Source of the DNA: Paraburkholderia sartisoli
GTDB taxonomy: Bacteria > Pseudomonadota > Gammaproteobacteria > Burkholderiales > Burkholderiaceae
Reading direction: 5' to 3'
DNA: 64,000 nucleotides
Assembly: GCF_900107685.1 (NCBI RefSeq)
Contig: NZ_FNRQ01000004.1
Coordinates: 1-64,000 of the forward strand
The notes beneath the pieces are model-generated. The model was not told the DNA's origin. It did no database searches and saw only the letters and a list, made by a program, of their open reading frames with translations. Of the stretch, positions 8,085 to 16,968 are shown piece after piece; the first letter of the stretch is position 1; every line of letters starts with the position of its first letter. The position numbers and the translations under genes were made by a program.

Positions 8085-9725
8085 TCAACGCCAACGCGAT
8101 TCCTGGCGATCGAAAGTCCCGGCGAATGGATCGACCGTCTCGGCGATCAATCGCTTCTTTGCAATTTTTCGCGAGGGCGTTCGCGGGAAATCGCCTTCGA
8201 TGTATTGCAGGTAGCGCGGCACCTTGAACGAAGCAAGATGCTTCGCACAGTGCTCGAATACGACCTCGGGCGGCAAATCTCCATGTGTCAGACCATCCCG
8301 CAATTTCAGATACGCTTTCACCTCTTCGCGGCGCAGCGGATCGGGAACGGGCACCACGGCGGCCTCGTCAATCGCGTCCATGCTACGCAACACCGTCTCC
8401 ACTTCGGTTGCGGAAACATTTTCGCCTGCGCGCTTGATCATCTCCTTGATGCGACCGACGATGAAAAAGAAACCCTGCGCGTCGCGCCTGAACAGGTCGC
8501 CCGTCCGAAACCATTCTCCGTCGAAACTCTCGGCGTTTGCCTCGGGGCGCTTGTAATAGCCCCACAAAATGCCGCGACCGCGAATCCACAGCTCCCCCAC
8601 TTCATCGACGTCGGCGATGCTGCCGTCAACACACCGGATCTGTAGTTCGCGAAACGGCGCGGGCAGTCCGCATGTGCGCTCCAGTGCCTGTTCGTTCGCC
8701 CACGCTGGCACCAGTGCGCCGGTACCCACTTCGGTCATGCCGAACCCTTCCCGCGCGATGACGTTAAAGCGCGCCTGCACCTCTTCCCGCGCCGGTTTGG
8801 TCCAGCCATAGATGCTGATGTACTTGAGACACACTTCGGCATCGCGCGGGCTGCGTGGATGCTGGCTCAGCGCCGGCTCAGGAAAGATGCAGTAGTGAAT
8901 GCGATAGTCGATCAACCACGACATGAAGCGCGTGAGACTCATGCGCTCCGCGATGTACGCGGTGCCGCCGAGCTTCATCGTCATGAGAAATTGCCACATC
9001 GGGTCCATGTAGAAAAACGGCGCCCAGATCAGCACGTTTTCGATTCCCGCCTCCGGCCCGCGCCGATGCCGCGCAGCCCCGTGACAATGAATCATCCAGT
9101 AGTCGTGGCTCAACATGCAGCCTTTCGGAAAGCCCGTCGTGCCAGAGGTATATTGCAGGTTCAGAAGATCGTTGCGGGAAACCGTGCTGGGTGCCACAAA
9201 ATCAGCGCTGCCAGCATCGAGCAGCGTCTGCCAGTTCAACGTGTGCCCGCCTTCTCCGCACACGATCACACGCTCCCACGCGAGCAGGCCAGGCAACGCC
9301 GGCGTTTCGGCGATACGCGGCAAAAACCCGGCGTCGATCACCAGATATTGCGCATCGGCGTCGGTAAGCACGAACGTCATTTCGTCGAGCGTATAAGCTG
9401 TGTTGACCGGAACCATCACGGCGCCGATCCGTCCGAGCGCGATCCACGTGATCGGAAATTCGGGTGAATTCTTGAGCATCAGCGCAACATGACAGCCCTT
9501 CCGAATGCCTTGCCTGACGAGCGAATCCGCCAGTCGCGAGGCGGCGTGGTCAATCTGCGCATAGGTCATGCTAATGCCACGGTCGAACCAGACCGCGGCG
9601 ATCCTGTCGCCATAAAGCGCGGCCTGCTCGCGCACGAACTGCCCAAGCGACTCGGGCAACGCGAGCTGTTCCTGACGTTTCCGACGGGCGAGTTCGTCCT
9701 CCACGGTCGGCGACTGTGTCTTCAT
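8085..9725 (-). CDS. AMP-dependent acyl-CoA ligase (CaiC-like)
   Basis: 546 residues of the ANL adenylate-forming family, converting a carboxylate to its CoA thioester with ATP. Visible motifs are the P-loop-like YTSGTTGFPKGCMLSH (about 180-195), GFGMTEVGTG, the hinge region WFRTGDLFRRD, GRIKEMIKRAGENVS, and a C-terminal FPRTPSRKIAKKRL holding the likely catalytic Lys. The start is the ATG at 9725 behind GGAGAAAGG; the frame is open further upstream but without support. It follows the ABC ATPase gene by 55 bp. The layout suggests crotonobetaine/carnitine-CoA-ligase-like enzymes, but the substrate is not determined. Confidence 0.88.
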   Translation of the reverse strand: MKTQSPTVEDELARRKRQEQLALPESLGQFVREQAALYGDRIAAVWFDRGISMTYAQIDHAASRLADSLVRQGIRKGCHVALMLKNSPEFPITWIALGRIGAVMVPVNTAYTLDEMTFVLTDADAQYLVIDAGFLPRIAETPALPGLLAWERVIVCGEGGHTLNWQTLLDAGSADFVAPSTVSRNDLLNLQYTSGTTGFPKGCMLSHDYWMIHCHGAARHRRGPEAGIENVLIWAPFFYMDPMWQFLMTMKLGGTAYIAERMSLTRFMSWLIDYRIHYCIFPEPALSQHPRSPRDAEVCLKYISIYGWTKPAREEVQARFNVIAREGFGMTEVGTGALVPAWANEQALERTCGLPAPFRELQIRCVDGSIADVDEVGELWIRGRGILWGYYKRPEANAESFDGEWFRTGDLFRRDAQGFFFIVGRIKEMIKRAGENVSATEVETVLRSMDAIDEAAVVPVPDPLRREEVKAYLKLRDGLTHGDLPPEVVFEHCAKHLASFKVPRYLQYIEGDFPRTPSRKIAKKRLIAETVDPFAGTFDRQESRWR

Positions 9726-9780
9726 ACCTTTCTCCAGAAATGTCGAAGCCTCGCGTAGCGAGGCGCGCATGTCGCGCGGC

Positions 9781-10875
9781 CTAGTCCTGCAAGATGATCT
9801 GGCAATCCTCGGGCGCCCAGTCCAGCAGGACCGGCGCGCCACGTTCGTGCGCAACCTGCCGTCGGCTGCCCTGCTCCTGCACGACGATCTGCGTGTCGCC
9901 CGGCAAGCGCACGTGATGACGCACCACGCTGCCTAGCGTGATTGAATCTTCCAGCGTGCCTGCGTGACGCTTGCCCGCGCCATCCTCCACGTGAGGCGAA
10001 TCAGACGCGGCGGTCATGCGCACGCTCTCCGGACGCACCAGCAGTTTGACGGCGGTGCCGCGCGGCACCGAGCCAGAGTCGATCGTGGCGGGCAGCAGAC
10101 CCAGCGACGTCGAGACGACTGTGTTCGTGCCGGCGCTGTCCTGCACGGTGCCCGAAATCAGATTGGCCGTGCCAATGAAATTCGCCGCAAATGCCGTGCG
10201 CGGCGAGCGATAGAGTTCGTCGGGCGTCGCGATCTGCTCCACGCGTCCCTGATTCATCAGCACGATGCGATCGGACATGGAGAGCGCCTCGTCCTGGTCG
10301 TGCGTGACATTGAGCATCGTGATGCCGAGTTGAGCATGCAGGCGGCGAATTTCGAACTGCATCTGCTCGCGCAGCTTCTTGTCGAGTGCGCCGAGCGGTT
10401 CGTCGAGCAGGATCAGCACCGGGTTGTACACGATGCAGCGCGCCAGCGACACGCGCTGCTGCTGGCCGCCCGAGAGTTCCCTGGGCTTGCGCATTGCGAT
10501 GTCTGGCAAGCGCACCATGTCGAGCACGTCTTTTACTTTGCGCCGGATCTCGTCCTTTGGCATCTTGCGCACACGCAGTGGAAACGCAATGTTGTCGAAC
10601 ACCGTCATATGCGGCATGAGCGCATAGTTCTGGAACACCATGCCAAGACCGCGCGCACTCGGCGCCGCATCCGTGATGTCGATGCCGCGCATGAAAATCC
10701 GTCCTGACGACGGACTCACCATGCCTGCAATCACATTGAGCAGCGTTGTCTTACCCGAACCGCTTGGGCCGAGCAGCGTGACGAATTCGCCCTGCTTCAC
10801 GCTGAAGTCGAGCGGTGCGAGTGCTTCCACCGCACCGTAGCGTCGCGAGACCTGTTTCAGTTCGATCATGTTCAT
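9781..10875 (-). CDS. ABC transporter ATP-binding protein, PotA/FbpC type
   Basis: 364 residues. Walker A GPSGSGKTT (about 36-44), Q-loop FQNYALMPH, signature LSGGQQQRVSLARC, Walker B ILLDEPLGALD, switch His in THDQDEA, then a C-terminal TOBE region from about residue 240. It energises the importer formed by the two permeases (12527-14208) and the binding protein (14226-15323). Two adjacent starts, MNM at 10875 and 10869, cannot be separated. It sits between the oxidoreductase and ligase genes, showing that transport and catabolism are one transcription unit. Confidence 0.93.
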   Translation of the reverse strand: MNMIELKQVSRRYGAVEALAPLDFSVKQGEFVTLLGPSGSGKTTLLNVIAGMVSPSSGRIFMRGIDITDAAPSARGLGMVFQNYALMPHMTVFDNIAFPLRVRKMPKDEIRRKVKDVLDMVRLPDIAMRKPRELSGGQQQRVSLARCIVYNPVLILLDEPLGALDKKLREQMQFEIRRLHAQLGITMLNVTHDQDEALSMSDRIVLMNQGRVEQIATPDELYRSPRTAFAANFIGTANLISGTVQDSAGTNTVVSTSLGLLPATIDSGSVPRGTAVKLLVRPESVRMTAASDSPHVEDGAGKRHAGTLEDSITLGSVVRHHVRLPGDTQIVVQEQGSRRQVAHERGAPVLLDWAPEDCQIILQD

Positions 10876-10899
10876 TGCGCAATCCCGTAATCTGTCCGC

Positions 10900-12507
10900 T
10901 CAATGCCGCTCGCCGCGCATCACGACTTGCGCGGCGTTGTGCCCCGGCACGCCCGTCACGCCGCCGCCCGGATGTACCGACGCACCGCACTGATAAAGTC
11001 CCCTGACTGGCGTGCGATAGTCCGCGGCGCCTTGTACCGGACGCCTGAAAAAAATCTGGTCCGCGCTCAGTTCACCGTGGTGTACATGGCCACCCGGCAG
11101 CGCGAAAATCCGTTCGAGATCCGCGGGCGAAAGCACTTGCGCATCGTCGATACAGTCGCGAATATTGGGCGCGTAGGTCGCGAGTGTGTCGAGCACGATT
11201 TCATACAGCCGCTCACGCTGTGTATCCCACGTACCTTCGCGCAGCGCGTAGGGCGCGTGCTGCCCAAAAATGCTCATCAGGTGCTTGCCTTCAGGCGCAA
11301 CGCCCGGATCGACCGCGCTTGGACTCAACACCACGAGCGGCGGCCGCGACGAGATCTCGCCGTACTTCGCAGCATCCCATGCGCGTTCCAGATACTCCAC
11401 CGAAGGCCCGATGCGCACCTGTGCCGGATACGCAAAGCCCGCCGCCCCCGCGTCGAAGTCCTTGAATGTGGGCAACTGCCTGAGCGCGAGGTTGACCTTG
11501 AACGCGGTGGAGCGGTCACGTATCTGTGCGACCCGCGAGAGAAATTCAGGCGGCACGTTTTCCGCGCTTACAAGCCGCTGAAACAGCACCTTGGTCGCCA
11601 CATTTGAAATCACGCAGCCCGCCTCGATCTCCTCCCCCGACGACAGCCGCACGCCCGTTGCGCGCTCACCCCTGATGATTATCGATGCGACAGGCGCATT
11701 GCAGCGCACCTCCATGCCATGTTCCTTGCCGGATGCCTCGATCGCTTCCGAGATCGAGCCCATGCCGCCGCGCACGAAGCCGGCCGGACCCGCGCTCGTC
11801 GTGTGATCGCGAATGAAGCCGCGCAAAAGCACGTACGCCGAACCGGGCGAACAGATGCTCGTCGCGGCGCCGCCGCACGACGCATAGAAACCCATCGCGG
11901 TAATCATCTCGTCGGACTGGAACCAGCGCGCGAGAAAATCGCGAGCGCTCAACGTGAGTACGTCGTAGAGATCGTAGAACTGCTCGCCCATGTCGCGAAA
12001 ACGCCAGGCGAAGCCGAGCAGTCGGCTGCGCGCGCCGAGTCCGCCGTCCGCGGGATCGGGTGGAATTTCCCACAGCATGTCGGAGACGACCTTGCCGAGT
12101 CGCGCCATGTGCGCGCGATATCTGCCGTATGCGTGCGCATCGGCCTCGCTGAAGCGGGCAATGTCAGCGCGCAGTTGCTCGCCTTCCGCGCGGAACGTGA
12201 GGCTGCGTCCATCGCCATAGAGATGTAGCATCGGCGGCGGAACAATGATCTCGTAGCCATGTTTCGCCAGCTCCAGTTCCTGGATGATGCGAGGCTGCAG
12301 AAGCGCCATCGTATAGGACGCGGTGGAAACCCGATATCCCGGCCACACCGCTTCGCTGACGGCCGCGCCGCCCGCGAGTTCGCGCCGCTCCAGCAGGCAG
12401 ACCTTGAAGCCCTTGCGCGCCAGATAGGCGCCGCAAACGAGCCCGTTGTGTCCCGCGCCAACGATCACTGCGTCGTAGTGGTTCGCCATGTTTTTTACGT
12501 TCGCCAT
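10900..12507 (-). CDS. FAD-dependent oxidoreductase, phytoene-desaturase/PYROXD2-like
   Basis: About 535 residues. An N-terminal dinucleotide-binding motif VIVGAGHNGLVCGAYLARKG is followed by the acidic end of strand 2 (VCLLERRE) and a C-terminal FAD motif GLYQCGASVHPGGGVTGVPG. This is the layout of CrtI/PYROXD2-type amino-oxidase-fold enzymes. Within an operon encoding a polyamine-type importer and an aldehyde dehydrogenase it may oxidise an amine or alcohol to the aldehyde, but that is inference. Two in-frame ATGs at 12507 and 12489 lie in a short tandem duplication of AACATGGCGAAC; neither has a strong ribosome site. Confidence 0.85.
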   Translation of the reverse strand: MANVKNMANHYDAVIVGAGHNGLVCGAYLARKGFKVCLLERRELAGGAAVSEAVWPGYRVSTASYTMALLQPRIIQELELAKHGYEIIVPPPMLHLYGDGRSLTFRAEGEQLRADIARFSEADAHAYGRYRAHMARLGKVVSDMLWEIPPDPADGGLGARSRLLGFAWRFRDMGEQFYDLYDVLTLSARDFLARWFQSDEMITAMGFYASCGGAATSICSPGSAYVLLRGFIRDHTTSAGPAGFVRGGMGSISEAIEASGKEHGMEVRCNAPVASIIIRGERATGVRLSSGEEIEAGCVISNVATKVLFQRLVSAENVPPEFLSRVAQIRDRSTAFKVNLALRQLPTFKDFDAGAAGFAYPAQVRIGPSVEYLERAWDAAKYGEISSRPPLVVLSPSAVDPGVAPEGKHLMSIFGQHAPYALREGTWDTQRERLYEIVLDTLATYAPNIRDCIDDAQVLSPADLERIFALPGGHVHHGELSADQIFFRRPVQGAADYRTPVRGLYQCGASVHPGGGVTGVPGHNAAQVVMRGERH

Positions 12508-12526
12508 GTTTTGTTATGGTCGAAGA

Positions 12527-13378
12527 TCATTCGGCAGATGCGTCGTGCCGTTGCAATGCCATGATGCCGAGACATACCATCAGCGAAATCAGCGTCAGCA
12601 GCGTCGAGACGGCCGCAAGAACCGACGACACTTCCCAGCGGATCGCGCTATACATCTTGACCGGTAGCGTCGTGGTCTGCGGCCCTGAGATGAAATACGC
12701 CACCACTACTTCGTCGAACGAGAGCAGGAAAGCGAACAGCACGCTCACTGCTACTGATGCGCGAATCTGTGGCAGCACCACCTGAAAGAAAATGCGTGCA
12801 CGACCCGCACCCATGACGAGCGCGACAGCTTCGAGTGACGCGTCGGCGTGACGCAGCCCCGAGCCCACCGCGATAATCACGAACGGCACCACCAGCACGG
12901 CATGTGCGAGCGCAAGGCCCCAGATCGTGTTGACGAGCGCAAGGGTCGAGAACTGCTTGTAGACGCCCAGCCCGAGTACAACAACAGGCACGAGCATCGG
13001 CGTAATGGCGAACGTCTCGAGCACACGCTTACCGGGAAAGCGACCGCGTGCGAGCGCATAGGCGCCAGGCACGCCCACCGTGATCGAGATTGCCGACGCG
13101 AGCGACGCGACCATCACGCTCGTCACGCATGCGCCCCACCACGCCGGATCGGCAAGAAACTGCTGAAACAGCGCGAGCGAGAAGGTCTTCGGCGGAAAGG
13201 TCAGTTCGCTGCCGCCGCCGAAAGAGATCGGCACGATCACGAGGCTCGGCAGCAGCAGGAAGAGGTAGCCCAACCAGCCGCCTGTCGCACCCAGCACGCG
13301 CATCACGGCGTGCCAGTCACGGCGCCTTGGTTCGGGTTTTGCGAAGTCGCTGCCGACCCGGGTCGCGGTATCCATCAT
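12527..13378 (-). CDS. ABC transporter permease, PotC type
   Basis: 283 residues with about six membrane segments and the inner-membrane EAA loop LEAVALVMGAGRARIFFQVV, which contacts the ATPase. The ATG at 13378 overlaps the stop of the preceding permease gene as ATGA, implying translational coupling. It pairs with the 13375-14208 permease to form the membrane channel of a PotABCD-type importer in the inner membrane. Confidence 0.92.
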   Translation of the reverse strand: MMDTATRVGSDFAKPEPRRRDWHAVMRVLGATGGWLGYLFLLLPSLVIVPISFGGGSELTFPPKTFSLALFQQFLADPAWWGACVTSVMVASLASAISITVGVPGAYALARGRFPGKRVLETFAITPMLVPVVVLGLGVYKQFSTLALVNTIWGLALAHAVLVVPFVIIAVGSGLRHADASLEAVALVMGAGRARIFFQVVLPQIRASVAVSVLFAFLLSFDEVVVAYFISGPQTTTLPVKMYSAIRWEVSSVLAAVSTLLTLISLMVCLGIMALQRHDASAE

Positions 13379-14208
13379 GCGAATGCCTCCCTGCCCTGCT
13401 GCACGCGCCCGAGCATCGCTATGAGCACGCCGGAAAGCACAAGCAGCATCATCGCGATCGAAGCGGCGAGCGTCCAGTCGAGCGTTTGCCGCGTATAGAA
13501 GTCGATGAGGTTGGCGAGCATCATGTCTCGCGGCCCACCGAGTAGCGCTGGTGTGATGTACATGCCCATTGAGAGCGTGAGGCACATCAGCACGCCAGCG
13601 ATCACACCGGGCATGGAAAGCGGCAGCGTGATACGAGCGAAGATCATGAGCGGCCCTGCGCCCATCAACTCGGCGGCGAACTTGAGATTGCGATTCTGCG
13701 TGGTGAGGCTCGTGAGAATCGGCAGCACCATGAACGGCAGCAGATAATTGGTCATGCCGATCACCACGCCGGTGCGATTGAATATCAGATCGGGATGCCA
13801 CGCGTCGCCGCTCAGCCAGCCCGCCAGCTTCGCGATGATGCCCGCACTGCCCAGCACGACCGTAAATGCGTAGCTTTTGACGAGAATGCTGGTCCAGAAC
13901 GGCAGCATTACCATCACGAGGTACGGCGCGCGTTTCGATGCCGGCATGCGCGCGAGATGCAGCGCGATGATGTAGCCGAGCACGAGACTCGTCGCCGTGG
14001 CGAGCGTGCCGATGATCAGGGTGTTGCCGAGCACGCGACGAATCAGCGGGCTCGTGAGCACCTGCTCGTAGCCGCGTAGCGTGAACGCGTGCTCGTAGAC
14101 GCTCGACCAGCCCACCACACCAAGCGGCCAGAGAAAGAACACCGCCAGCAGGCCGTACAACGGCAGCAACATCACGACCACAGCCTTCAGGTTCAGCGTG
14201 TAGTTCAT
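13375..14208 (-). CDS. ABC transporter permease, PotB type
   Basis: 277 residues, starting MNYTLNLKAVVVMLLPLYGL at 14208 with GGAG upstream. About six membrane segments, and an EAA-like loop near AAELMGAGPLMIFARITLPL. It overlaps the next permease by four bases (ATGA) and follows the binding-protein gene by 17 bp. The reading frame extends upstream through the binding-protein gene, but that part is not used. Confidence 0.92.
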   Translation of the reverse strand: MNYTLNLKAVVVMLLPLYGLLAVFFLWPLGVVGWSSVYEHAFTLRGYEQVLTSPLIRRVLGNTLIIGTLATATSLVLGYIIALHLARMPASKRAPYLVMVMLPFWTSILVKSYAFTVVLGSAGIIAKLAGWLSGDAWHPDLIFNRTGVVIGMTNYLLPFMVLPILTSLTTQNRNLKFAAELMGAGPLMIFARITLPLSMPGVIAGVLMCLTLSMGMYITPALLGGPRDMMLANLIDFYTRQTLDWTLAASIAMMLLVLSGVLIAMLGRVQQGREAFA

Positions 14209-14225
14209 CGCGCGCTCCGGCTCCT

Positions 14226-15323
14226 TTACGTCAACATCCACGTCGTGAAGCGGTTCTGGAGTGAATCGTAGTGATCGCCCCACCACACGTCGTTGATGAT
14301 GATGCTGTTGGGATCGTGCATATCCGGCATGCGCGCCTTCGCGGCGGCGGAGACGAGCGGCATTGCCTGCGCGGCATTCGGCGCGAATTCCACCATCTCG
14401 CAGAACGCCGCCTGCCGGTCGGGACGCAGACAGAACGCCACGTACTGCATCGCCGCCTGCGTGTTCTTTCCGTACTTTGGCACCGCCAGATATTCGAGGC
14501 TGTTGAGCGTCTGCTTCATCGACATCTCGATCGACGTCCCCGCGCGCTGCGCCGGCAATACGCGGCTGAGATACGTGTACGTGAAATCGAGTTCGTTGCT
14601 GGCGATGAGCGTGACCGTTTCGGGTGTCGTTTCGATCCACTTGCGCACCGATGGCTTGATGCGGTCCATCGCCTTGAACGCGCGCTCGACATCGAGCGGA
14701 TAAAGCCTGTCAGGCGCGACGCCATCCGCAAGCAGCGCCATCTCCAGGTTCTCGCTCACTCGCGGACGCAAGCCGCGCCGGCCAGGAAACGCCTTCACGT
14801 CCCAGAACTCCGCATAGGTGGTGGGATGCTTGCCGCCACGCTTCGGGTCGTAGCCGATACCGCCGGCATACGAATACGTGCCAACGAAATCCGCGCCTGT
14901 CTTCGTGACGAGACCATCAGTCTTGACGATGGCCGGATCGATCTTCTCCCACATCCCCTGACGCGAGCCGGCGACGATCTGCGGGCCGATACTGTCGAAC
15001 ACATCCCACGACACGTTCTTCGACTCGACCTGCACCTTCATGCGCGCGAGGTCGGCGCTATTGACGAGATTCACCGCAATACCCGTCTCTTTCGTGAAAG
15101 GCCCGGCGAAAGCGGCTCGCACCGCCGCCTCGTATGCGCCGCCCCAGCACGTCACGCTGATGCTCTTCGCCTGCGCGCGCACGATAGCCGGCGCGCCAAG
15201 GAGTGCCACGCCTGCGAGCGCGCCAGCCTGCTGCAAAAAGGCGCGCCGCGGGCGCGAATGAGAACCGGCTGCGGCGTCGGTCCTGACGTCGTCGACTGGA
15301 CTGCGAGAAGTGTTCGCTTTCAT
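14226..15323 (-). CDS. Periplasmic substrate-binding protein, PotD-like, Tat signal
   Basis: 365 residues. The ATG at 15323 has GGAG six bases upstream. The N-terminus has a twin-arginine signal, RPRRAFLQQAGALAGVALLG, with probable cleavage after VRAQA. The mature protein starts ISVTCWGGAYEAAVR, typical of family-1 (PotD/spermidine-putrescine-like) binding proteins. Tat export of an ABC binding protein suggests folding before export. It delivers substrate to the two permeases encoded just downstream. The real ligand is unknown; polyamine, opine or an aromatic amine would fit the neighbouring oxidative enzymes. Confidence 0.9.
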   Translation of the reverse strand: MKANTSRSPVDDVRTDAAAGSHSRPRRAFLQQAGALAGVALLGAPAIVRAQAKSISVTCWGGAYEAAVRAAFAGPFTKETGIAVNLVNSADLARMKVQVESKNVSWDVFDSIGPQIVAGSRQGMWEKIDPAIVKTDGLVTKTGADFVGTYSYAGGIGYDPKRGGKHPTTYAEFWDVKAFPGRRGLRPRVSENLEMALLADGVAPDRLYPLDVERAFKAMDRIKPSVRKWIETTPETVTLIASNELDFTYTYLSRVLPAQRAGTSIEMSMKQTLNSLEYLAVPKYGKNTQAAMQYVAFCLRPDRQAAFCEMVEFAPNAAQAMPLVSAAAKARMPDMHDPNSIIINDVWWGDHYDSLQNRFTTWMLT

Positions 15324-15354
15324 GCTGGTCTCCATGAGTGGTCGGGGCACTGCG

Positions 15355-16848
15355 TCATCCGGCGATCCAGATCGCTTTCCAGTCCATGTACTTGTCGAAC
15401 GCGTGCATGGACTTGTCGCGGCCAAAACCGGATTGCCTGAAGCCCCCGAAAGGCGAGGACATCGTGCCCCGGTCGAAGCAGTTGACCCACACCACGCCTG
15501 CTTTCAATTGCCGCGACACCTGCTGCGCGCGGGTGACGTTCGAGGTCCACACGGCGGCCGCGAGACCGTAGATGGTGTCGTTGGCAACACGCACCGCTTC
15601 TTCCGGCGACTCTACCGTAATGGCGGACAGCACGGGCCCGAAGATCTCTTCACGTGCGATACGCATGTCGTTGCTTACTTGATCGAACACGGTGGGTTCG
15701 ATGAAATAGCCGCCGGACTCGGGCCGTGCCGCGCGCCCGCCCGCGATTATCCGCGCCCCATCGGCCCGGCCTGCATCGATGTATGACATGACTGTTTCGT
15801 GCTGTGTCTGGCTCACGATCGCGCCCATCTTCGTGGCAGGGTCGAGTGGATCGCCCGGCGCGAGTTCACGCGCAATGGCCGCGACTTTCTCCAGCAGCTC
15901 GTCGCGCACCGCTGCCTGCACGATGAGCCGCGACCCCGCGTTGCACACCTGGCCGCTGTTGGCGAATATGCCCGCCGCGACGGCACGGGCGGCAGCATCG
16001 AGATCGGGACAATCGTCGAGCACGATATGCGGACTCTTGCCACCGCATTCGAGTCCAACGCGCTTGATGTTCGATTGTCCCGAGTACTGCATGAAGAGTT
16101 TGCCTACCGCGGTGGAACCGGTGAAGCCCACCGCGTCCACGTCCATATGGAGGCCGAGCGCGCGGCCCGCTGCCTCGCCATAGCCTGGCAGCACGTTGAG
16201 GACGCCTGCCGGCAAGCCAGCCTCGGCAGCAAGTGCGGCGATCCGGATTGCGCTTAGGGGCGACTGCTCAGCGGGCTTGAGAATGACGGAGTTGCCTGCC
16301 GCCAGCGCGGGACCCAGCTTCCAGCTCGCCATCGAAAGCGGATAGTTCCAGGGTACCACTGCCGCGACCACACCAAGCGGTTCGCGCACGATCATGGTGG
16401 TCACGTCGGGTGCGGCGGGCGCGGTCTCGCCGTAAAGCTTGTCGATCGCTTCGCCGTACCACTGAATGCAGGTGGCCGAGCTAACGATGTCGCCGTTATA
16501 CGCGTTCGCAATGGGCTTGCCGACATCGAGCGATTCGAGCAGCGCCAGTTCTTCGCGATGCTCCAGCATGAGTTGCGCGAAGCGCAACATCACGGCCTTG
16601 CGTTCTGCTGGCGCGCGCCGCGACCATGCGCCCGATTCAAACGCTTTGCGCGCGCTCGCAACGGCGAGGTCCACGTCCTCCTTCCCGCATTCGGCGATCC
16701 TGGCGATGACGCGGCCCGTTGCAGGGTTGACTGTCTCGAAGGTCTTGCCCGACAGCGCGCTCACATAGCGCCCGTCGATGAACGCCCGCCCCTCTGGCCT
16801 GATCTCCTGCGCGCGGGCGCGCCACACCGATGCGTCGGGAATGCTCAC
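15355..16848 (-). CDS. NAD(P)-dependent aldehyde dehydrogenase, PuuC-like
   Basis: 497 residues, full length for ALDH enzymes. Visible motifs are PWNYPLSMASWKLGPALAAG, the cofactor-binding GFTGSTAVGK, the catalytic Glu in LECGGKSPH (about 265) and the nucleophilic Cys in NSGQVCNAGSRL (about 299). The GTG at 16848 has AGGAG seven bases upstream. As first gene of the operon it probably oxidises an aldehyde made from the imported substrate. Its overall character is nearest to gamma-glutamyl-gamma-aminobutyraldehyde/betaine-aldehyde dehydrogenases, in line with an amine substrate. Confidence 0.9.
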   Translation of the reverse strand: MSIPDASVWRARAQEIRPEGRAFIDGRYVSALSGKTFETVNPATGRVIARIAECGKEDVDLAVASARKAFESGAWSRRAPAERKAVMLRFAQLMLEHREELALLESLDVGKPIANAYNGDIVSSATCIQWYGEAIDKLYGETAPAAPDVTTMIVREPLGVVAAVVPWNYPLSMASWKLGPALAAGNSVILKPAEQSPLSAIRIAALAAEAGLPAGVLNVLPGYGEAAGRALGLHMDVDAVGFTGSTAVGKLFMQYSGQSNIKRVGLECGGKSPHIVLDDCPDLDAAARAVAAGIFANSGQVCNAGSRLIVQAAVRDELLEKVAAIARELAPGDPLDPATKMGAIVSQTQHETVMSYIDAGRADGARIIAGGRAARPESGGYFIEPTVFDQVSNDMRIAREEIFGPVLSAITVESPEEAVRVANDTIYGLAAAVWTSNVTRAQQVSRQLKAGVVWVNCFDRGTMSSPFGGFRQSGFGRDKSMHAFDKYMDWKAIWIAG

Positions 16849-16968
16849 AGCAAAGCTCCTTGAATTTTAAGTGGATTGCGTGCTTCCTCATGCGACTGAA
16901 ACCCAGTGTAGAGTGTCAAAAGTATGAAAACCAATACATTCTGATAAGCTTGTTCCTTCCAGAAAGTT
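16849..16968. promoter_or_regulatory. Divergent promoter region of the ALDH-ABC operon and its LysR regulator
   Basis: A 120-bp AT-richer gap separates the operon start (GTG 16848) from the divergent LysR gene (16969). LysR-type regulators usually bind such a gap to control both promoters. I did not find an unambiguous T-N11-A palindrome. Confidence 0.5.
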
